From assembly GCF_003660395.1 (NCBI RefSeq), contig NZ_QXQT01000004.1:1-64000 (forward strand): a stretch of 64,000 nucleotides of DNA. The letters are read 5' to 3'. The notes under the pieces are model-generated. The model was not told the DNA's origin and searched no databases. It was given only the letters and a program-made list of their open reading frames with translations. Within the stretch, counting starts at the first letter, position 1. The number at the start of each line of letters is the position of its first letter. Origin of the DNA: Helicobacter vulpis. Lineage in GTDB: Bacteria; Campylobacterota; Campylobacteria; Campylobacterales; Helicobacteraceae. Position numbers and translations under genes: made by a program. Of this stretch, positions 53,281 through 61,247 are shown in pieces.

Positions 53281-54399
53281 TTAATTTGCCAGCACGAGAC
53301 GGGCGAATTCTTGGAAAATATAATTCCCATCGCTAGGCCCTGGCCCGGCCTCAGGGTGGTGTTGCACGGAGAGAATGGGGTGATTGTGGTAGGCCAAGCC
53401 CTCAATCGTGCCATCAAAGAGATTAGTATGCGTGATTGTGGCAATACGCGTGATGCTCTCTGGCACGCAATAATTATGGTTTTGTGCGCTGATCTCAATG
53501 CGCCCTGTGGCATGGTTTAGCACGGGGTGGTTGCTCCCATGATGGCCAAATTTGAGTTTATAAGTGGAGTAACCATGCGCTAAACTTAAAAGCTGGTGGC
53601 CTAGACAAATTCCACATAAAGGAACGCGCGCCTCAACGAGACGGGCGATCTGGACAGTCGCTTCCTTGAGTTTGAGCGGATCGCCCGGCCCATTAGAGAG
53701 CAAGACCCCCTTGATCTCCCCGCGCTTGTAATCCTCCAACAACGCACCAGCCTTACTCTCATGTCCATAGAGGCGCACGCCTAGACCCACTGCGCTTAAG
53801 TGGCGTAAGATACTGCGCTTGACTCCAAAATCTAGCACCCCGATAATGGCTTGGGCGCGTTCTGAAGGCTGGTAATCTAGGATGTCAAAATTATAGCGTC
53901 CTTGAGTGGGAGGAGTAGCCTTGTTAGAAACCATGGGAATGACATTTATATCGCGCAAAGGGGGCGCGTTGTGTAAAATTTTTGCCAGTACACTTTTCTC
54001 CACAGGAGTACTGGAGATGGCTGCCTGCATCGCCCCCTCATCGCGCAACATCCCCACCAGTGCGCGCGTATCCACCCCGCAAATCCCAAGTACTCCCCTA
54101 GCTTGTAACCACGCCCCTAGACTCTCTTGGGCTCTAAAATTAGAATAACGCGTGGGGGTGTGGCGCACCAAAACCCCTAAGCAACAGCTAGAAGACTCGT
54201 AATCCTGTCTATTCACACCCACGATGCCCACCTCTGGGGCACTAAAAACCACAAATTGTCCGTAGTAACTTGGATCGCTGATGATCTCCTCATACCCGCT
54301 CATCGCTGTGTTAAAAACCGCTTCCCCAACAACAACCCCCTCAGCCCCAAAACTTTGTGCCTCTAGGAATACTCCATTTTCAAATAGGATAGATGCCAT
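53281..54399 (-). CDS. carA: carbamoyl-phosphate synthase small subunit
   Basis: The glutaminase subunit that delivers ammonia to CarB for carbamoyl phosphate synthesis (arginine and pyrimidines). The 372-residue protein has the N-terminal CPSase domain (ILFENGVFLEAQSFGAEG, GEAVFNTAMSGYEEIISDPSYYGQ) and a class I glutamine amidotransferase with GVLLSNGPGDP, the nucleophile in LCGICLGHQLLSLAHG and the His-Glu in VQHHPEAGPGP. Start is the ATG at 54399 overlapping the stop of the DUF507 gene (ATGA). carB is not in the window. Confidence 0.95.
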   Translation of the reverse strand: MASILFENGVFLEAQSFGAEGVVVGEAVFNTAMSGYEEIISDPSYYGQFVVFSAPEVGIVGVNRQDYESSSCCLGVLVRHTPTRYSNFRAQESLGAWLQARGVLGICGVDTRALVGMLRDEGAMQAAISSTPVEKSVLAKILHNAPPLRDINVIPMVSNKATPPTQGRYNFDILDYQPSERAQAIIGVLDFGVKRSILRHLSAVGLGVRLYGHESKAGALLEDYKRGEIKGVLLSNGPGDPLKLKEATVQIARLVEARVPLCGICLGHQLLSLAHGYSTYKLKFGHHGSNHPVLNHATGRIEISAQNHNYCVPESITRIATITHTNLFDGTIEGLAYHNHPILSVQHHPEAGPGPSDGNYIFQEFARLVLAN

Positions 54400-54950
54400 C
54401 ACAAAAAGCCCTTGCGGCGCAATTCTTCTTCATACATGCGTTCGAATACCAACTCATAAGCATCGCTACCTACGGGTAATTTACGTTTGTAATGTTTGAT
54501 CTTCTCGGCCACCTCTAGCTCAATGCTCTCATAGAGTTTGGCATACGTGTCCATAGACCTGAAAATCACATTGCGAATGCGGTTTTCAGAGACAGAGAAC
54601 ATGATGAGATCGGCCTCCAAGATGTCCTCTAAGATCGCGTGCGAAAGGGCGTTACAACGATCCTCCCAACCCAGCACAAATTCCGCCTTTATAGCTAATT
54701 TTTTTTTGATTTGCCAAAATAAATGCCTCTCATCAATACGCATAAATTCAATTTCATCTAGATGATCCTCTAAAAGTTCGCGGGCGCGTTCATCTAGGCG
54801 CGCCTCTTGGGCAATATTCTCTTGCAATGTGCGCTCGATGATCTGAGTGAGTTCCTCAAGCGTCCCTTTTAACTCCAGCAAGGGTGAGCGCACTAAATCT
54901 TGGGCTATTTTAGAAATCATGTAGCCGACATGGTTAGGTTTTAATCTCAT
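54399..54950 (-). CDS. DUF507 family protein
   Basis: A 183-residue, highly charged and mainly helical protein of the DUF507 family, conserved in Campylobacterota and found upstream of carA in H. pylori. Visible segments are LKPNHVGYMISKIAQDLVRSP and DTYAKLYESIELEVAEKIKHYKR. The function is not known. The start is uncertain: ATG 54950 (MRLKPNHV) has GAGG nine bases upstream, while ATG 54959 and TTG 54965 are alternatives. It overlaps carA by one base. Confidence 0.8.
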   Translation of the reverse strand: MRLKPNHVGYMISKIAQDLVRSPLLELKGTLEELTQIIERTLQENIAQEARLDERARELLEDHLDEIEFMRIDERHLFWQIKKKLAIKAEFVLGWEDRCNALSHAILEDILEADLIMFSVSENRIRNVIFRSMDTYAKLYESIELEVAEKIKHYKRKLPVGSDAYELVFERMYEEELRRKGFL

Positions 54951-55153
54951 CTGCGCCATCCTCAAAATTAGGTGTTGATTCTAATGGATTTTTACTCAAA
55001 AATCACTAAAGTAACGTATCTTCCGCTATATTGATGCATGCAAGTCTTTCTTATTTTAAGAACGAGGGGGGCTTTTTTTAGCGTACTGAGATTTTTTGCG
55101 CCTCCAAAATACTCACATTCCCCTTAAGTCGCCCCCCCTAAGCTTTCTTACTC

Positions 55154-55159
55154 TATAAT
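55154..55159 (+). promoter_or_regulatory. rRNA promoter and leader
   Basis: TATAAT (in CTCTATAATGCAG) lies about 215 bases upstream of a 16S rRNA 5' end. The 424 bases from 54951 to 55374 contain no gene. They hold, in order, a G6-T7 stretch (55065-55078), this promoter, and a leader with T-rich and GTTTTG repeats plus a TGTGGCGTGGAGAAATCCACA hairpin (about 55322-55342). The layout is that of an intact Helicobacter 16S rRNA promoter and leader, although the gene it serves is truncated. Confidence 0.55.
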
Positions 55160-55374
55160 GCAGCTTTGCCAAAGTTAAAGCACTCAAAAGAGCTTAAACT
55201 CCAAGCGCAACGATCTTTGACATCCAAGCAAGAGAGTCTTGTAGCCAAGTTTGTTTTTGTTTTGTTTTGGCTTTAAGGACTCTAGTTTTGACACAACTTG
55301 TCTAATAGAGTAACTTAATTTTGTGGCGTGGAGAAATCCACAACACAAGAGCCAGTTTGGGATTTAAACTTAAC

Positions 55375-55465
<91 letters not shown>

Positions 55466-55599
55466 TTGAGTTGACCTCCAACTCTTTCAATGTTTAATAT
55501 GAAATATAAGATTAATATAATTACGATGATGGGTTCCTTGCAACATATCTAGTGTCGCAAGCGTTCTTTGACTTTCCAAACATCTAACAAGAGGATAAG

Positions 55600-55815
55600 A
55601 TGGAATATAAAGCTCGTTATAAGAGATACCATCGAGAAGGGTATCGCTACACCAAGCGTAGATCGCCTTGATCAAAGCTAACTAAAATGTTACGCAAGCG
55701 TGGTGTTATTAAGCGACAGAAGTCATCTAGACTCGACAATGTCTTAGATGTTATTGACAAAGGTTATACCATCTATAAGGTCATAAAGCCCTTTTATCAA
55801 TATACAGAGATCTAA
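55600..55815 (+). pseudogene. small reading frame with an in-frame TGA
   Basis: ATG 55600 has a good Shine-Dalgarno (AAGAGGATAAG). It encodes 23 residues rich in Arg, Tyr and Lys (MEYKARYKRYHREGYRYTKR...), ends at TGA 55669-55671, and continues in the same frame for 47 more codons (second ATG at 55687) to TAA 55813-55815. The second part contains LDNVLDVIDKGYTIYKVIKPF, which looks like the start of a helix-turn-helix of a recombinase or transposase. Either a nonsense-mutated gene of about 71 residues or two short peptides. No family is recognised. Confidence 0.4.
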
Positions 55816-55939
55816 GAAACAACTCGCCGTCGAGTCTTGTCTTGACTTTGTTTGTGGCTTAAGAAATCGGCATTAATGATGCCCGGCTACCAATGAGTTT
55901 ATCTTGGTGGCTTGCAAAGTTATAAACTTACCACAAAGG

Positions 55940-56134
55940 TTAGAAATGAAAAACCCCCTCAACAAAGTCTGTATAATCCCCCACGATCTCTGTAGCCCGA
56001 ATCCAGCTAAGAAGTTCAGGCAGATCAAAGCGATCTTTAAGTTCATTTTTCTCCTTTGTGTCCATAGGGTATTTGAAGGCCTTGTGTATAATGGTGATGG
56101 CGTTGTGTAAATCTTCCGCAGAACAATTCTTCAC
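55940..56134 (-). CDS. small hypothetical protein in the remnant island
   Basis: A 64-residue open frame with a GTG start, amphipathic and protein-like (AEDLHNAITIIHKAFKYP, ELLSWIRATEIVGDYTDF). No Shine-Dalgarno is evident, and a competing frame in the same bases also reads well (EKHRLIIHLNGEELFC), so this may be part of a broken gene. No family recognised. It lies next to phage-derived fragments. Confidence 0.35.
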   Translation of the reverse strand: MKNCSAEDLHNAITIIHKAFKYPMDTKEKNELKDRFDLPELLSWIRATEIVGDYTDFVEGVFHF

Positions 56135-56136
56135 CG

Positions 56137-56573
56137 TTAAGGTGAATAATCAAGCGGTGTTTCTCCACAGGATATGGGGCAAGGCGTGGAAATGAGCTTG
56201 CTTCTAAATAGAAGCTTGTAATTCATTGCAAGGCGTGCAGGGGCGGTGTGACAGCGGTTTGTGCGTATCACTTGCGTCCCATCGTGCTCACTCATCACCA
56301 CCAAACAGTTGCACTGCTCTAAGTCTAATGCCTGTTGCTTAAAAGACTCAGCCGTAATTTTGTTGAGATGTTTTTCCTTGATTGCCTTGTATAGTTCGCT
56401 GTTCTCATCGCTCAAGGCTTGGTAAATTTGCCTGAGTTTTTGAGCCGCAGTGCTGTATTTCCGTCGTCTGTGCTTAGAAACCCGTGCTTGCAAAGCATCT
56501 TAGATGAGGAGCGCGCTTTCCTGTTCCCTAGTTTGGGAGGCTTTCTCTTTTTTGGAAGGTTATTATCACGCAT
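56137..56573 (-). pseudogene. broken basic protein, unknown, probably phage- or mobile-element-derived
   Basis: Two overlapping frames read like one gene split by a frameshift near 56480: the first begins MRDNNLPKKRKPPKLGNRKA, the second continues HRRRKYSTAAQKLRQIYQAL, DENSELYKAIKEKHLNKI and CNCLVVMSEHDGTQV. The product would be about 140 residues, basic at the N-terminus and helical after. I do not recognise a family. Confidence 0.4.
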
Positions 56574-56639
56574 CAAATATACTCGTCTTTTTCCTAACCC
56601 GAGAGTACTCAACCTCTTCTTTAGAAAAAGTTAAAATCC

Positions 56640-56865
56640 TCCAAGAAATCCAAAAAATTTGAAAAATAAACTCCTAGATCTCTCTGTTTCTTTGGGCTCT
56701 AGCACGGCGGACTTGAACAAGACGCTAAAGAGCGCGGGGCAAATGGGTATTGGGGGCTCTAAGAACATCGCAGATTTCACAGAATTGGTAACAAAAGTGT
56801 CCGTAGCCTTTGACATGAGCGCGGAGGACACGGGCAAGAGCATGGCCGACATTCAAAGCATTTAA
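56640..56865 (+). pseudogene. phage tail tape measure protein fragment
   Basis: About 68 residues (LGSSTADLNKTLKSAGQMG, SKNIADFTELVTKVSVAFDM, SAEDTGKSMADIQSI) match the conserved N-terminal part of TP901-type phage tail tape measure proteins. Full-length proteins have several hundred residues, so only a fragment remains. A frame just upstream (LEKVKILQEIQKI) may be its continuation after a one-base shift in the A6/T3 run. It marks this island as a decayed prophage. Confidence 0.6.
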
Positions 56866-56969
56866 GTACCATTTGGGCCTTTTGAAGGTACGCCCTCCAA
56901 CGCCTTAAAACTTTTTATCCCTAAGAAATTATCCTTAGAGTCGTAGATGTCTAAAGTGATGGGCCTGTA
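56862..56969 (-). pseudogene. remnant reading frame, possibly phage tail protein
   Basis: On the minus strand 35 open codons read RPITLDIYDSKDNFLGIKSF and then KALEGVPSKGPNGT before TAA. The composition looks like genuine protein and it abuts the tape measure fragment tail to tail. The start is missing (a stop codon lies immediately upstream), so it is a fragment. Assignment to a phage is by proximity only. Confidence 0.3.
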
Positions 56970-57022
56970 TTATAGACTCACCACCTCTTGCCCTCTTCAA
57001 AACAATCCATTAAACAAGATTG

Positions 57023-57028
57023 TATAAT
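57023..57028 (+). promoter_or_regulatory. candidate -10 box for the adenine methyltransferase gene
   Basis: TATAAT (in TTGTATAATCGC) lies 21 bases before the ATG at 57050, with AAAAGG as Shine-Dalgarno. The transcript would start about 15 bases before the start codon. Confidence 0.5.
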
Positions 57029-57049
57029 CGCATCTAAAAGGCGCAACAA

Positions 57050-58165
57050 ATGGACACCATGCGTATCAACATGGAGTCGGGCCAGCCCACCCATTTAGAG
57101 TGCTCCGCTCAAATCAATTTAGGGAGTTTTTACACTCCATTGTGGTTGGTACAAATTGCCTTTAGAATGCTTATCTGGCATGTGAATCCTAAAGATTATC
57201 TCTTGCTAGATAGCGCGTGTGGGTATGGGAGTTTTTTAACCCTGCCGGGCTTTCAAGCTTATATTGGGATGGATCAAGATTTACAAGCCCTGCAAAGGGC
57301 AGCAGAGTTATGCCAACAGCCAAACCTAAGTCTTTTGCACAAAAACGCCCTACACTCTGTCTCAAGGGTGCATTTTAATATCCCCAACTCTAGCAAGTTA
57401 ATCATTATGGGCAACCCTCCTTATAATGATAGGACTTCTAGGGTGCGCGCTCACCTTAAAGACAAGTCTCCCCTAGAGGTGGACACCTCCCTTAAAGCGC
57501 GCGATATTGGCATTAGTTTTTTGCGCTCTTTTGCCCTGCTTGAACCAGACTATATCTGTGTCTTACACCCCCTCTCCTATCTCATCAAAAGGGCGAATTT
57601 ACAAGCCCTTAAAAATTTTGCGCTCCATTACCGCCTCTTAGACGCTTTGGTGGTGAGCTCACAAATCTTCTGCCCCAAATCGCTAAGTTACTTTCCCATT
57701 ATTGTAGCCCTATACAAAAGAGACGCTCAGGGCATGGATTATTCTTACATCGCGCGTTTCTGCTTTAAGACTTTAGAAAACAAATGCTTTACCCTTGAGC
57801 AGTGGGACTTCATTAGCACCTATGTGGACAAATACCCCAATCAACAGCGTGTTGATTCTAAGGTGGCGCTATTTTATACGCTTAGAGACATCAACGCCCT
57901 AGCGCGATCCAAGACTTTTTTAGACAGGCAGAGCCCGCATGCGATCTATGTCCCTGCAGAAAAATACAGCCTGTATTGTTATATTGATGTGTTTAAAACC
58001 CAAATCCCCCACATCCCCTATTATCTGCGCAACTGCGATATATTTCTAGATTTTGCCCAGTTTCAAAATTTAGAAGAGCAATTTATCCACGCCTCCCAAA
58101 GCAAGCAGATTAGCCCCCAAATTGCGCGCTATTTTAGAGATTTATTAGGGGTGCACTATCTCTAA
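57050..58165 (+). CDS. N6-adenine DNA methyltransferase, apparently without a partner nuclease
   Basis: A 371-residue SAM-dependent DNA methyltransferase. Visible motifs are NLGSFYTPLWLVQIA (about 23-37, typical of the N-terminus of this group), the SAM-binding LLLDSACGYGSFL (51-63), GMDQDLQAL, and the catalytic IIMGNPPYND (NPPY at 122-125). The C-terminal 200 residues hold the target-recognition part and have no nuclease motif I can see. No restriction endonuclease gene lies next to it; the neighbours are phage remnants and a small unknown gene. The recognition sequence cannot be predicted. Confidence 0.85.
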   Translation: MDTMRINMESGQPTHLECSAQINLGSFYTPLWLVQIAFRMLIWHVNPKDYLLLDSACGYGSFLTLPGFQAYIGMDQDLQALQRAAELCQQPNLSLLHKNALHSVSRVHFNIPNSSKLIIMGNPPYNDRTSRVRAHLKDKSPLEVDTSLKARDIGISFLRSFALLEPDYICVLHPLSYLIKRANLQALKNFALHYRLLDALVVSSQIFCPKSLSYFPIIVALYKRDAQGMDYSYIARFCFKTLENKCFTLEQWDFISTYVDKYPNQQRVDSKVALFYTLRDINALARSKTFLDRQSPHAIYVPAEKYSLYCYIDVFKTQIPHIPYYLRNCDIFLDFAQFQNLEEQFIHASQSKQISPQIARYFRDLLGVHYL

Positions 58166-58194
58166 GCGCACTTTTAGGTATTTTATGCTAGAAG

Positions 58195-58221
58195 GACCGC
58201 CCGCTGTATCTAGCAGCGGTC
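58195..58221 (+). terminator. hairpin between the adenine methyltransferase and the next gene
   Basis: GACCGC (58195-58200) pairs with GCGGTC (58216-58221), with GCT/AGC pairing inside. It is followed by ATTTCAC, not a T-run, so it may be a weak terminator or a structured 5' leader of the small gene that starts 22 bases downstream. Confidence 0.4.
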
Positions 58222-58242
58222 ATTTCACAATAAGGAGTGAAA

Positions 58243-58482
58243 ATGACTTATACCATAGAAATTAGCCCGCAGTTATGGATGCAACTCTCCAACGTGCAGG
58301 GGCAGGGTGGTTTTCAAAGCCTAAGCCTGCAACTCTCTAGACAGTGTTGCCCTGTAGGCGATAAGCTCTATTTGGTCTACACAGAGCAAGATCGCGCCAG
58401 GATCGCGCGCTACGCGCGCTATACTTGTGGCGGAGGGTTTGAGCGTATATTAGCCACCCTCGATCTAGCCTTTAAACAATAG
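58243..58482 (+). CDS. small hypothetical protein
   Basis: A 79-residue protein starting MTYTIEISPQLWMQLSNVQG, with AAGGAGTGAAA before the ATG, so it is probably translated. It contains two Cys pairs/singles (QCCPVG and YTCGGGF) and an Arg/Tyr-rich segment (RARIARYARYT). I recognise no family. It lies between the adenine methyltransferase and the 3' end of hydE (convergent). Confidence 0.6.
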   Translation: MTYTIEISPQLWMQLSNVQGQGGFQSLSLQLSRQCCPVGDKLYLVYTEQDRARIARYARYTCGGGFERILATLDLAFKQ

Positions 58483-58502
58483 GTAGAGTTCTATGCCGGG
58501 TT

Positions 58503-60020
58503 TTAATAATCCATGTGCGCTAGGGGGAAGACCTGGGCGCATTCTTTGGGGAAGTACTGCAAACAGAGATCTAAAAAGACTTTTTCTAAAAAGACATCGC
58601 CGCACAGATAGACTTGATTCAAGCCAAATTTATCATGCGCTTCGTAAATCACATTGCCCAAAAACTCCGCCAAGGATTCTAAAATCCCAAAGCACATGGT
58701 GGGCGCGTCCGTGCCCCCTAGTGTATAACTGAGCGCGCTTCTGAGTGTGGGCGCGGGGTTGAGGTTGGGGGGGTCTTTGGTGAGTTTAAAATCAATATGG
58801 GGACCTTTAGGGCGCAAGAAAGTTTTTGCATGGGTAAAAATAGCGTGTGTGTCATGCGTGTCGCTCAAGCCTAGCACCCGGGCTAACCCGGCTAAAAAAT
58901 CCATCAAGTTCGCACTAGGTAGCTGGGGCGTGGGGGGTTCTTGCTCCAAGCGCGCGCACAACTCCGGGTAGGCTTTTTTGTAGTTGGCATAGAGTTTACG
59001 CCCCTTGGCATTGCCTTGGAGTTGTTGGATCAAAACACTAGGGTGCGTGGCCAACTCCATTGTCATGAGCTGTTTATAGGTATCTTCATAAAGCCAGAGA
59101 CAACTGGGGCGATCAAAACTCAAATACACCAGCAAGTGGGGTTCTTTGGGGGCTTCTTGGGCGACAAATTCTAGGGTGTGGTTTGCATGCGCGCGCGCAT
59201 GGGGGAGCAAAAGCCCATTTTTAGCCACGCTAAAAACCTGTTCTGGGATACTGGGGGTGGTGCAGGTATAATTTAGATCGCTGTGATCTGTGAGGCTGTC
59301 CTTATAAAAGAGATAGGAAATATCTTTTTCTAGCAAGCGATGCCCTAGTAGGGCGAGCCCAAAATCATAGGGCAGGCAGGCGCAAATCTCTAAACTCTTA
59401 AACTCTGAGACAAACACTTCTTTAAGGGTGGCAATAATACTAGGCTTTTCAAAAGCGCACAACACCTGCGCGCTCTTAGAATCGCTGCGAGTCAAAGAAA
59501 GCACACTAGCCAAATCCAAAAACAAGACCCTAGCCCCTTCTAGATAGGTACAAGAGAGGGTTTTAACCCCCCTAGAAGTACCCACTTGCAAACTCTCCCC
59601 TTTTTTTAAGAGATCTGCCATCTGCTCAAGCACGGCTTGCACTTGCTTGGGGGTAGCGCATTCTTGATCTTGATAGACAAAGGCGCGCAAATAGGGCTCT
59701 AACCTGCCCTCTTCTAGGGCTTGGCGCATCTCTAGCACATCAATGGGCGCGCACCCGCGCGCGTGATCTTGCCATTCTGGGCTTATCTGTGTCGCCTCCA
59801 CCCCCACAAAGCGAAAACTCAAAGAGAGGGGGAGGCGTTGGCTAAGCATTTGGGCAAAATCCTCTGCTCGCTCTGGGGTCGCTTCTAAATAGAAGTGTTT
59901 TAAAGAAGTGGCACAGCGCAAGTGTTGGGCGTGGGCATGGTGGGCTAGAAAATCCATAAACAACGCGCCCACCTGCGCGCCAAACTCCCCAATTGATTCA
60001 AATGTAAATACAAAAACCAT
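58503..60020 (-). CDS. hydE: hydrogenase operon protein HydE
   Basis: A 505-residue protein corresponding to the fifth gene of the H. pylori hydrogenase operon, which is needed for hydrogenase activity though its exact step is unclear. The N-terminal part (about 1-95) includes MVFVFTFESIGEFGAQVGAL and FRFVGVEATQISPEW, resembling an acylphosphatase-like region of HypF-type proteins; the central and C-terminal parts contain LYLFDRP-like VYLSFDRPSCLWLYED and GNVIYEAHDKFGLNQVYLCGD, which parallel the C-terminal HypF/Kae1-like domain. It is the last gene of the operon. Start ATG 60020; GTG 60026 is the alternative. Confidence 0.85.
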   Translation of the reverse strand: MVFVFTFESIGEFGAQVGALFMDFLAHHAHAQHLRCATSLKHFYLEATPERAEDFAQMLSQRLPLSLSFRFVGVEATQISPEWQDHARGCAPIDVLEMRQALEEGRLEPYLRAFVYQDQECATPKQVQAVLEQMADLLKKGESLQVGTSRGVKTLSCTYLEGARVLFLDLASVLSLTRSDSKSAQVLCAFEKPSIIATLKEVFVSEFKSLEICACLPYDFGLALLGHRLLEKDISYLFYKDSLTDHSDLNYTCTTPSIPEQVFSVAKNGLLLPHARAHANHTLEFVAQEAPKEPHLLVYLSFDRPSCLWLYEDTYKQLMTMELATHPSVLIQQLQGNAKGRKLYANYKKAYPELCARLEQEPPTPQLPSANLMDFLAGLARVLGLSDTHDTHAIFTHAKTFLRPKGPHIDFKLTKDPPNLNPAPTLRSALSYTLGGTDAPTMCFGILESLAEFLGNVIYEAHDKFGLNQVYLCGDVFLEKVFLDLCLQYFPKECAQVFPLAHMDY

Positions 60021-60022
60021 GT

Positions 60023-60562
60023 TCACGCCATTTTATAAGAGTGGCGGGCGATCTCTTGTAAATCCTGCGCTTGGGCTTTGAGGGTGGCGCGCGCTCCCCA
60101 TTGCGCCAAAATCTGCAACGCGCGCTCTTGAGCAACGCGCGCTCCCTCCAACATGGCAGGGCTGAGATCAAAGGTGGTTTGTGCGGGCGCAATGGAGGGC
60201 ACTAGCCCAATAATGGTGGTGGGGGGCAAATCGCCCATCAAGGCGGTGAGCCTCAAAGTTTGCAACATCTCCACCTCATGCGCGCTCCCCGCCCAAGTGA
60301 TCTCAGGGGGGATATTTTCAAATTCAAAGCAAAACACCTCGCCCACCCGCGCGCCCGCCACGCTCACACAATCCAAGATCAAAAGGCGATCGTATTCTAC
60401 AATCCAAGGGATCAAGGTTTGGGCGAGTGTGCCCCCGTCCATGAACTCCAATTTATGAGGGTAGGTGAAATCATAATTGCGCGCGATCTGGTGGCACAAA
60501 TGCACCCCCACGCCCTCATCGCCTAGCAAGATATTGCCCACCCCCAGCACCAAAATATCCAC
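60023..60562 (-). CDS. hydD: [NiFe] hydrogenase maturation protease HydD
   Basis: Endopeptidase that trims the C-terminus of the large subunit after nickel insertion. The 179-residue protein starts DILVLGVGNILLGDEGVGVH, with the nickel-sensing Glu in GDEGVG, and has LILDCVSVAGARVGEV (Asp) and SAHEVEMLQTLRL (His), the three ligands of the family. The predicted cut site in HydB is after His in DPCIACSVH. It lies between hydC (1-base gap) and hydE. Confidence 0.93.
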   Translation of the reverse strand: MDILVLGVGNILLGDEGVGVHLCHQIARNYDFTYPHKLEFMDGGTLAQTLIPWIVEYDRLLILDCVSVAGARVGEVFCFEFENIPPEITWAGSAHEVEMLQTLRLTALMGDLPPTTIIGLVPSIAPAQTTFDLSPAMLEGARVAQERALQILAQWGARATLKAQAQDLQEIARHSYKMA

Positions 60563-60563
60563 G

Positions 60564-61247
60564 CTAACCCTTTAAATAACGCCGTCCGCTGATCATCACA
60601 TCCGCGCCCCCATCGGGGAATTTGAGCGAATGGAAGACCACCATGTAAATGTGCACCGGGATAAATAAGCAGATCCCCCAAGTGGCCAAGTGGTGGATAT
60701 AGCGCACATTAGAGAGCCCCCCACAAAGCACTTCAAACCACTTAAAATAGGGTTCTAAAAACCCCCCTAATCCGCGATGATAGACATTGTAGTAAAGCAC
60801 AATCCCGCTCAAGGCGATGACAATGAGCAACATGCACAAAGAGAAGTAAGCCACAAATTGCAAGGGGTTGTAAACGCCCTTGATTTCGGGGCGATTGCCC
60901 ACAAGAAAATAGACCTTGAGTTGTTTGATCCATGTATGGGTGCTAAAAACTCCCTGCACAGATGCCCGTTCAGCGCGACTCTTGCGATCAAAAAAGAAGA
61001 GATAAGCCCGAAACAACGAAATGGCGATCAAAATAAAGCCCAGCATGACATGGGCACTACGGATATAGGCTTGTAGAAAATACATGCCATGGTAGACGCT
61101 AGAGTGGGGTTCTAAGAAAGGATAGGCGATGTAAAAGCCCGTTAACATCAAGGCAAAGATCGCCAAGGCGCGCACCCAGTGAAACGCGCGCACCCAACCT
61201 GAATACTCCTTATGGGGGTGGTAGTACGCGCTCTTAGGATTTAACAT
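60564..61247 (-). CDS. hydC: [NiFe] hydrogenase b-type cytochrome subunit
   Basis: Membrane diheme cytochrome b that passes electrons from H2 oxidation to menaquinone and anchors HydAB. The 227-residue protein has four membrane segments: ALAIFALMLTGFYIAYPF, SAHVMLGFILIAISLFRAYLF, FVAYFSLCMLLIVIALSGIVLYY and TWGICLFIPVHIYMVVFHSL. Heme-ligand His candidates are FHWVRAL, SAHVML, IHHLAT and VHIYM. Start ATG 61247 (MLNPKSAYYHPHKEYSG) lies inside the end of hydB (14-base overlap). Confidence 0.93.
   Translation of the reverse strand: MLNPKSAYYHPHKEYSGWVRAFHWVRALAIFALMLTGFYIAYPFLEPHSSVYHGMYFLQAYIRSAHVMLGFILIAISLFRAYLFFFDRKSRAERASVQGVFSTHTWIKQLKVYFLVGNRPEIKGVYNPLQFVAYFSLCMLLIVIALSGIVLYYNVYHRGLGGFLEPYFKWFEVLCGGLSNVRYIHHLATWGICLFIPVHIYMVVFHSLKFPDGGADVMISGRRYLKG

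Noticed and set aside
56419-56634. A 71-codon plus-strand open frame in the remnant island
   Set aside because: The minus strand in the same bases gives more protein-like sequence (STAAQKLRQIYQAL), and the plus frame has no motif or start signal.
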